Assembly: GCF_014171475.1 (NCBI RefSeq)
Contig: NZ_CP048817.1
Span: forward strand, 992,001 to 1,056,000
Source of the DNA: Sphingomonas sp. So64.6b
GTDB taxonomy: Bacteria; Pseudomonadota; Alphaproteobacteria; Sphingomonadales; Sphingomonadaceae
Length of the DNA stretch: 64,000 nt
Direction: 5' to 3'
The notes beneath the pieces are model-generated. The model saw only the letters and a program-made list of their open reading frames with translations, was not told where the DNA came from and ran no database searches. The first letter of the stretch is position 1. The number at the start of each line of letters is the position of its first letter. This document shows positions 59,784-64,000 of this stretch, piece by piece. The position numbers were made by a program, and so were the translations under genes.

Positions 59784-61709
59784 ATGTCTGACGTTCCAGA
59801 AACGCCGTTGCTCGACACGGTTCATACACCTGCGGATCTTCGCAAACTGCCGGTGGCCCAGCTGCGGCAACTCGCCGACGAGCTTCGCGCCGAAACCATT
59901 TCGGCGGTCGGCACCACCGGAGGGCATCTCGGTTCGGGACTCGGCGTGGTCGAACTGACCGTGGCGATCCATTATGTGTTCGACACGCCCGACGACCGGC
60001 TGGTGTGGGACGTCGGTCACCAATGCTATCCGCACAAGATACTGACCGGACGGCGAGATCGCATCCGCACCTTGCGCATGGGCGGTGGCCTGTCCGGCTT
60101 CACCAAGCGTAGCGAGAGCGAATATGACCCGTTCGGTGCGGCGCATAGTTCGACCTCGATCTCCGCCTCGCTCGGCTTCGCGATCGCCAACAAATTGTCG
60201 GGCAAGCCCGGCAAGGGTATTGCGGTGATCGGCGACGGGGCAATGTCGGCGGGCATGGCTTATGAGGCGATGAACAATGCCGCGCGCGCGGGCAACCGGC
60301 TGATCGTCATCCTCAACGATAACGACATGTCGATCGCGCCGCCTGTCGGCGGGCTGTCGGCCTATCTTGCGCGGATGGTGTCGTCGAGCGAGTATCTCGG
60401 CCTGCGTAGCCTCGCCAAGAAGCTGACGCGGAAACTCTCACGCCGGGTGCATCAGGCGGCGGAAAAGGCCGAGGAGTTCGCGCGCGGCATGGCGACCGGC
60501 GGGACTCTGTTCGAGGAGTTGGGCTTTTATTATGTCGGGCCGATCGATGGCCATAATCTCGACCATCTCATCCCGGTGCTGGAGAATGTCCGCGACGCAG
60601 CCGAAGGTCCGATCCTGGTCCATGTCGTGACCAAGAAGGGCAAGGGCTATGCCCCGGCCGAGGCCTCGGCGGATAAATATCACGGCGTGCAGAAATTCGA
60701 CGTGATCACCGGCGCGCAGGCCAAATCGCCGCCGGGACCGCCCGCCTATCAGAATGTGTTCGGTGCGGCTTTGGTCGCGGAAGCGGCAAAGGACGACCGC
60801 ATCTGCGCGATCACCGCGGCGATGCCGTCGGGCACGGGGCTCGACAAGTTCGCGGCGGCCTATCCCGATCGCTTCTTCGATGTCGGCATCGCCGAGCAGC
60901 ACGCGGTGACCTTCGCAGCGGGGCTCGCGGCGCAGGGCATGCGGCCCTTCTGCGCGATCTACTCGACCTTCCTGCAGCGCGCCTATGATCAGGTCGTGCA
61001 CGACGTTGCGATCCAGAATTTGCCGGTACGCTTCGCAATCGACCGTGCCGGGCTGGTCGGCGCCGATGGCGCGACTCATGCCGGCAGCTTCGACATTACC
61101 TATCTCGCGACCTTGCCCAATTTCGTCGTGATGGCCGCGGCGGACGAGGCCGAGCTGGTGCATATGACGCATACTTGCGTGATGCACGACAGCGGCCCGA
61201 TCGCGGTGCGTTATCCGCGCGGCAATGGCACCGGGATCGCGCTGCCCGAGGTTCCGGAACGGCTCGAGATCGGCAAGGGCCGTATCGTGCGCGAAGGCAA
61301 GAAAGTGGCGATCCTCTCGCTCGGTACGCGCCTGGCGGAAGCGCTCAAGGCGGCCGATGCGCTCGACGCCAAGGGGCTGAGCACGACGGTCGCCGATCTG
61401 CGCTTTGCCAAGCCGCTCGATGAGGCGTTGATCCGCAAACTGCTGACCACGCATGAAGTCGCGGTGACGATCGAGGAAGCCTCGGTCGGCGGACTTGGCG
61501 CGCATGTGCTGACACTGGCGAGCGATACCGGCCTGATCGATGCAGGGCTGAAGCTGCGCACGATGCGCTTGCCGGATGTGTTCCAGGATCAGGACAAGCC
61601 GGAAAAGCAGTACGCCGATGCCGGATTGGATGCCGATGCGATCGTCGAGACGGTGCTGAAGGCACTGCGGCACAATAGCGGCGCGGTGATCGAGGGCGCG
61701 CGGGCCTAG
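59784..61709 (+). CDS. dxs: 1-deoxy-D-xylulose-5-phosphate synthase
   Basis: This 641-residue thiamine-diphosphate enzyme catalyses the first step of the MEP isoprenoid pathway, condensing pyruvate and glyceraldehyde-3-phosphate. The thiamine motif is intact ([20 protein letters not shown] ... [11 protein letters not shown]). Other signatures are [58 protein letters not shown] and [20 protein letters not shown] with the glutamate that activates the cofactor. Length is typical. It probably supplies carotenoid, ubiquinone and polyprenyl synthesis. Confidence 0.97.
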   Translation: MSDVPETPLLDTVHTPADLRKLPVAQLRQLADELRAETISAVGTTGGHLGSGLGVVELTVAIHYVFDTPDDRLVWDVGHQCYPHKILTGRRDRIRTLRMGGGLSGFTKRSESEYDPFGAAHSSTSISASLGFAIANKLSGKPGKGIAVIGDGAMSAGMAYEAMNNAARAGNRLIVILNDNDMSIAPPVGGLSAYLARMVSSSEYLGLRSLAKKLTRKLSRRVHQAAEKAEEFARGMATGGTLFEELGFYYVGPIDGHNLDHLIPVLENVRDAAEGPILVHVVTKKGKGYAPAEASADKYHGVQKFDVITGAQAKSPPGPPAYQNVFGAALVAEAAKDDRICAITAAMPSGTGLDKFAAAYPDRFFDVGIAEQHAVTFAAGLAAQGMRPFCAIYSTFLQRAYDQVVHDVAIQNLPVRFAIDRAGLVGADGATHAGSFDITYLATLPNFVVMAAADEAELVHMTHTCVMHDSGPIAVRYPRGNGTGIALPEVPERLEIGKGRIVREGKKVAILSLGTRLAEALKAADALDAKGLSTTVADLRFAKPLDEALIRKLLTTHEVAVTIEEASVGGLGAHVLTLASDTGLIDAGLKLRTMRLPDVFQDQDKPEKQYADAGLDADAIVETVLKALRHNSGAVIEGARA

Positions 61710-61737
61710 CCTGCTATTTGCTCGCCACACTACCCGC

Positions 61738-61827
61738 CCGTTCGCCCTGAGCTTGTCGAAGGGCTGTTCTTCTTCATCTTGGTCGAGAGAAAGAAGAGCG
61801 GTGCTTCGACACGCTCAGCACGAACGG
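61738..61827. repeat. Dispersed inverted-arm repeat, family A, copy 2
   Basis: This 90-base element starts CCGTTCGCCCTGAGC-TTGTCGAAGG and ends GCTTCGACACGCTCAGCACG then AACGG. It matches the element at 2122-2205 in inverted orientation over both arms, with a divergent central 35 bases. It is located between dxs and the convergent hydrolase gene. Confidence 0.82.
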
Positions 61828-61872
61828 GGTGAGTGAGCGCTCTCATCATCCCGGAGGGATATGGGGCGCGCT

Positions 61873-62544
61873 CTATGCCCCCAGATAATGCTCCTGCGCG
61901 GCCTCGGTCGCGTTGATCGCGAGGATCGAGCGCGCGTCGCTTGGCTGGCGCGTCTTGCCGCGACGGTCGCTGCCTGCGGCGATGACGCGTTCGAGCAGTT
62001 CCTGCCCTTCACTCCACCAGCCGATACCGCTCGCCGCGTTCAAATGCCCCTGTTCCCCGGCGTCGACGAAATGGCTGCCCCAGGATACCGCCAAGCTGTG
62101 CGCGCGGTCGATATCGATCCATGGATCATCGCGGCTGGCGACGACGATCGAGGGGAAGGGCAGGGGCGTGGACGGCGTCGGGCCGAACGCCTTCAATTCA
62201 TCCTGCGCCTTGGCACGATCGGCATCGGCCGGTGCGACCAGCAAGGCGCCCGCTACCGGCCAGCCATAGGGCTGGCGCGTCAGTTCCGCCCACCAGGCAA
62301 TGGCGAGGCAGCCCAGGCTATGCCCGGCAAGGATCACCGGCGCCTGCGCCCGACGGATCGCCTGGTCGAGCTTGGTCACCCAGGCGTTGCGATGCGGCGT
62401 GTTCCACATGCCGAGCTCGACACGAACCGTGTCGGGCCGCGAGCTTTCCCATAGCGTTTGCCAGTGCGAGGGGCCTGAACCGCCCAGCCCGGGGACCGTC
62501 AAGATGGTCGGTTGCGCAGGGTCGAACGGCGAAAAGATGCCCAT
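61873..62544 (-). CDS. RBBP9/YdeN-type alpha/beta hydrolase
   Basis: This is a 223-residue serine hydrolase of the RBBP9/YdeN group, starting at ATG 62544 (MGIFSPFDPAQPTILTVPGL). The nucleophile is in ILAGHSLGCLAIAWW (GxSxG), the acid in IVVASRDDPWIDIDR and the histidine in DAGEQGHLNAASGIG. Members are small hydrolases of unknown substrate. It is convergent with dxs and separated from it by a family-A repeat. Confidence 0.9.
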   Translation of the reverse strand: MGIFSPFDPAQPTILTVPGLGGSGPSHWQTLWESSRPDTVRVELGMWNTPHRNAWVTKLDQAIRRAQAPVILAGHSLGCLAIAWWAELTRQPYGWPVAGALLVAPADADRAKAQDELKAFGPTPSTPLPFPSIVVASRDDPWIDIDRAHSLAVSWGSHFVDAGEQGHLNAASGIGWWSEGQELLERVIAAGSDRRGKTRQPSDARSILAINATEAAQEHYLGA

Positions 62545-62743
62545 CTTCTGTCTCCCGAAAAATTGGTGAGAAGACGTGGCCGTGCTTTGCTCTAGGGGAC
62601 GCCGAACAGCCACGCTTCCCAGTGCAAAAGGTATTCCTACTAATCTGATAGGCAATAGGGTGTGCGCCAGAATGCGCGCGCGTTGCGACAGCCGGAAAAA
62701 CCTGCGCCGTTCATCGTAGAGAAAGGTTGGTTCGACCCGCGGT

Positions 62744-63178
62744 TCAGCCGATCGGGATGATCGTGGCCTGTGCAACAGCGGCAAGGACCGGATCCGAATC
62801 GCCGGATTCTGACCACACATCGGCCCGTACGATCACCTGTCTTTTGCCCGCCTTGATTACGCTCCCTTTCGCGCGCAGCCGGCTGCCCCTGGCGGGGGAG
62901 AGGAAATTGATGCTGTACGATCCGGTCAGGACATCGCCGGCGACTGAGCTTGCCGCCCAGGCACAGGCATTGTCGGCCATCAGCCCGATGATCGCGCCAT
63001 GCGCGAAGCCGTGATGCTGAGTCATGTCGGGGCGCACATCAAGGGTCAGTTCCGATTCTCCTTGCCAGCACAGCACCGGCTCCACGCCAAGGAAATGGGT
63101 GAAGCCCGACGCGTCGACCGCAACCCGCTTCATATGGGCGATCGACTCTTCATTGCTGGCAAACGCGGTGCGGGTCAT
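62744..63178 (-). CDS. PaaI/YdiI-type hotdog-fold thioesterase
   Basis: This 144-residue hotdog protein starts at ATG 63178 with a GGAG site. The thioesterase signature is TQHHGFAHGAIIGLMADNAC, and the central helix and YSINFLSPARGSRLRAKGSV strand are typical. It hydrolyses acyl- or aryl-CoA thioesters, the exact substrate unknown. It is divergent from an HxlR-type regulator, and the AGTCTGT/ACAGACT palindrome lies between the starts, so the regulator likely controls it. Confidence 0.9.
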   Translation of the reverse strand: MTRTAFASNEESIAHMKRVAVDASGFTHFLGVEPVLCWQGESELTLDVRPDMTQHHGFAHGAIIGLMADNACAWAASSVAGDVLTGSYSINFLSPARGSRLRAKGSVIKAGKRQVIVRADVWSESGDSDPVLAAVAQATIIPIG

Positions 63179-63192
63179 GGCTGGCTCCAATA

Positions 63193-63209
63193 AGTCTGTA
63201 AAACAGACT
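63193..63209. promoter_or_regulatory. AGTCTGT-AAA-ACAGACT palindrome, probable HxlR operator
   Basis: A perfect 7-3-7 inverted repeat lies between the divergent thioesterase and HxlR genes. Its CTGT/ACAG core resembles the palindrome at 51972-51989. HxlR regulators bind such A+T-spaced inverted repeats upstream of their own genes. The assignment is by position and symmetry. Confidence 0.6.
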
Positions 63210-63256
63210 ATATCCATGCTATCCCCTGCGCGGCAAGTTTCGTAACCGTCGGTGTC

Positions 63257-63601
63257 ATGAAATCCTATCAGCCGTCCCGTTCGCCATGCCCGGTCGGTCG
63301 CGCCTCGCGTGTTATCGGCGATCGCTGGGCGCTGTTGATTCTGCGCGAGGCGTTCCTCGGTGCGGAGCGGTTCGACCAGTTTCTCGAGCGGCTCGACATT
63401 TCGCGCGCGGCGTTGAGTTCGCGGCTCGGCATCCTTGTCGCTGGCGGCGTTTTCGAACGCGTGCCGCCGGAGGGGAAGCGCGCGGTCTATCGCCTGACCG
63501 ATGCAGGGCAAGCGCTGAAGCCGACCTATGAGGCGTTACGCGCCTGGGGCGATGCCTGGTTATTCGCGGGGGAGGACCGTGATGGCCAAGGCGCGCGTTG
63601 A
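63257..63601 (+). CDS. HxlR family winged-helix transcriptional regulator
   Basis: This 114-residue regulator has the HxlR pattern: a single N-terminal cysteine region (SRSPCPVGRASRVIGDRW), ALLILREAFLGAERFDQFL, then the recognition helix and wing (DISRAALSSRLGILVAGG, VFERVPPEGKRAVYRLTDAG). HxlR proteins often sense electrophiles, quinones or aldehydes through that cysteine. It is divergent from the thioesterase and overlaps tlyA by 20 bases. Confidence 0.92.
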   Translation: MKSYQPSRSPCPVGRASRVIGDRWALLILREAFLGAERFDQFLERLDISRAALSSRLGILVAGGVFERVPPEGKRAVYRLTDAGQALKPTYEALRAWGDAWLFAGEDRDGQGAR

Positions 63602-64000
63602 TCAATTGCTGGTCGATCGCGGCCTGGTCGAGAGCCGCACTCGGGCACAGGCGCTGATCATGGCCGGGCTGGTGTTCGCCGGCGAGCGTAAGATCGACAA
63701 GCCGGGCCAGACGATTGCCGACGATGTCGTACTCGATGTGCGTGGGCGCGATCATCCCTGGGTGTCGCGCGGCGGGATCAAGCTTGCGCATGGGCTCGAC
63801 CATTTCGGCTGGGATGTAACCGGGATGGTGGCGATCGATGTCGGATCGTCGACCGGCGGCTTCACCGATGTGCTGCTCCAGCGTGGCGCGACGCGCGTCT
63901 ATGCGGTCGATAGCGGCACCAACCAGCTCGCCTGGAAACTGCGCCAGGATGACCGCGTCATCGTCCATGAACAGACCAGCGCGCGGATCCTGACGGCCAC
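63582..64000 (+). CDS. tlyA: TlyA family rRNA (cytidine-2'-O)-methyltransferase (C-terminus cut by window edge)
   Basis: The first 139 residues are visible. An N-terminal S4 RNA-binding domain (MAKARVDQLLVDRGLVESRT, AQALIMAGLVFAGER) is followed by the FtsJ-like methyltransferase start (PWVSRGGIKLAHGLDHFGW) and the SAM-binding AIDVGSSTGGFTDVLLQRG. TlyA methylates 2'-O of cytidines in 16S and 23S rRNA in bacteria where it was studied. ATG 63582 overlaps the HxlR gene by 20 bases. The frame is open to the end of the window. Confidence 0.92.
   Translation, partial: MAKARVDQLLVDRGLVESRTRAQALIMAGLVFAGERKIDKPGQTIADDVVLDVRGRDHPWVSRGGIKLAHGLDHFGWDVTGMVAIDVGSSTGGFTDVLLQRGATRVYAVDSGTNQLAWKLRQDDRVIVHEQTSARILTA

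Noticed and set aside
60438..61730. Minus-strand frame of 430 codons
   Set aside because: Antisense to dxs; shadow composition.

Overview
This window looks like chromosomal DNA of an alphaproteobacterium of the sphingomonad type. The basis is high G+C, closely packed genes with ATGA/GTGA/TTGA overlaps, a TamA-TamB pair, an N-terminally extended ribosomal protein S9, exosortase-A-associated polysaccharide genes, haloalkane dehalogenase and DUF3325/PepSY/DUF3649 genes, and several families of short inverted-arm intergenic repeats. The genus is an inference from gene content; there is no rRNA gene here to confirm it.

Layout. 1-4.5 kb: the end of an exosortase-A/exopolysaccharide locus (acyltransferase, O-ligase, an easily missed small membrane protein, glycosyltransferase, proline-rich membrane protein). 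4.5-6.7 kb: a small regulatory module (S24-family regulator divergent from a two-gene operon of tiny proteins), followed by a DUF559 endonuclease gene enclosed by about 43-bp inverted repeats. 6.7-13 kb: tamA-tamB. 13-20.6 kb: DedA protein, SLC13 permease, ATP-grasp enzyme, aldehyde dehydrogenase, quinone reductase, flavodoxin-like protein and a secreted UbiC-like protein. 20.8-23.3 kb: tandem GT1 glycosyltransferases. 23.3-25.2 kb: glnB-glnA. 25.4-26.1 kb: Phd/PIN toxin-antitoxin pair. 26-30.5 kb: map, a CinA-like protein, a lipoprotein, ArsR-PhzF and an AlkD-like HEAT-repeat protein. 30.6-33 kb: iron-uptake operon behind a Fur-box-like site. 33.1 kb: tRNA-Gly(CCC). 33.6-43.4 kb: secreted serine protease, COG2509 flavoprotein with a GH47 mannosidase, MarR regulator, nitrobindin-like protein, a frameshifted barstar, an HSL-type esterase, and AraC and GntR regulators. 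43.5-49.8 kb: OPA-type transporter, DsbA-fold isomerase with haloalkane dehalogenase, and a TetR/formylglycine-generating-enzyme operon divergent from its likely sulfatase client. 50-54.7 kb: DAG-kinase-like and metallophosphoesterase pair, DUF4166 protein, and a frameshifted membrane-epimerase fusion. 54.7-64 kb: housekeeping genes (rplM-rpsI, COX15, merC-zur, dxs, tlyA) with small regulators and enzymes between them.

The most unusual feature is the DUF559 element. A lone Vsr/PD-(D/E)XK-type endonuclease gene lies between near-identical inverted repeats, and their G-rich hairpin recurs without the gene at about 43.4 kb and 51.9 kb. The arrangement resembles an autonomous element with non-autonomous relatives, as in RAYT/REP systems but with a different enzyme. 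Three further inverted-arm repeat families, a shared CTGT-ACAG palindrome at two promoters, a helically spaced GGGA repeat tract and two apparent frameshifted genes are also described. Both edges of the window cut genes: the acyltransferase at the left and tlyA at the right.
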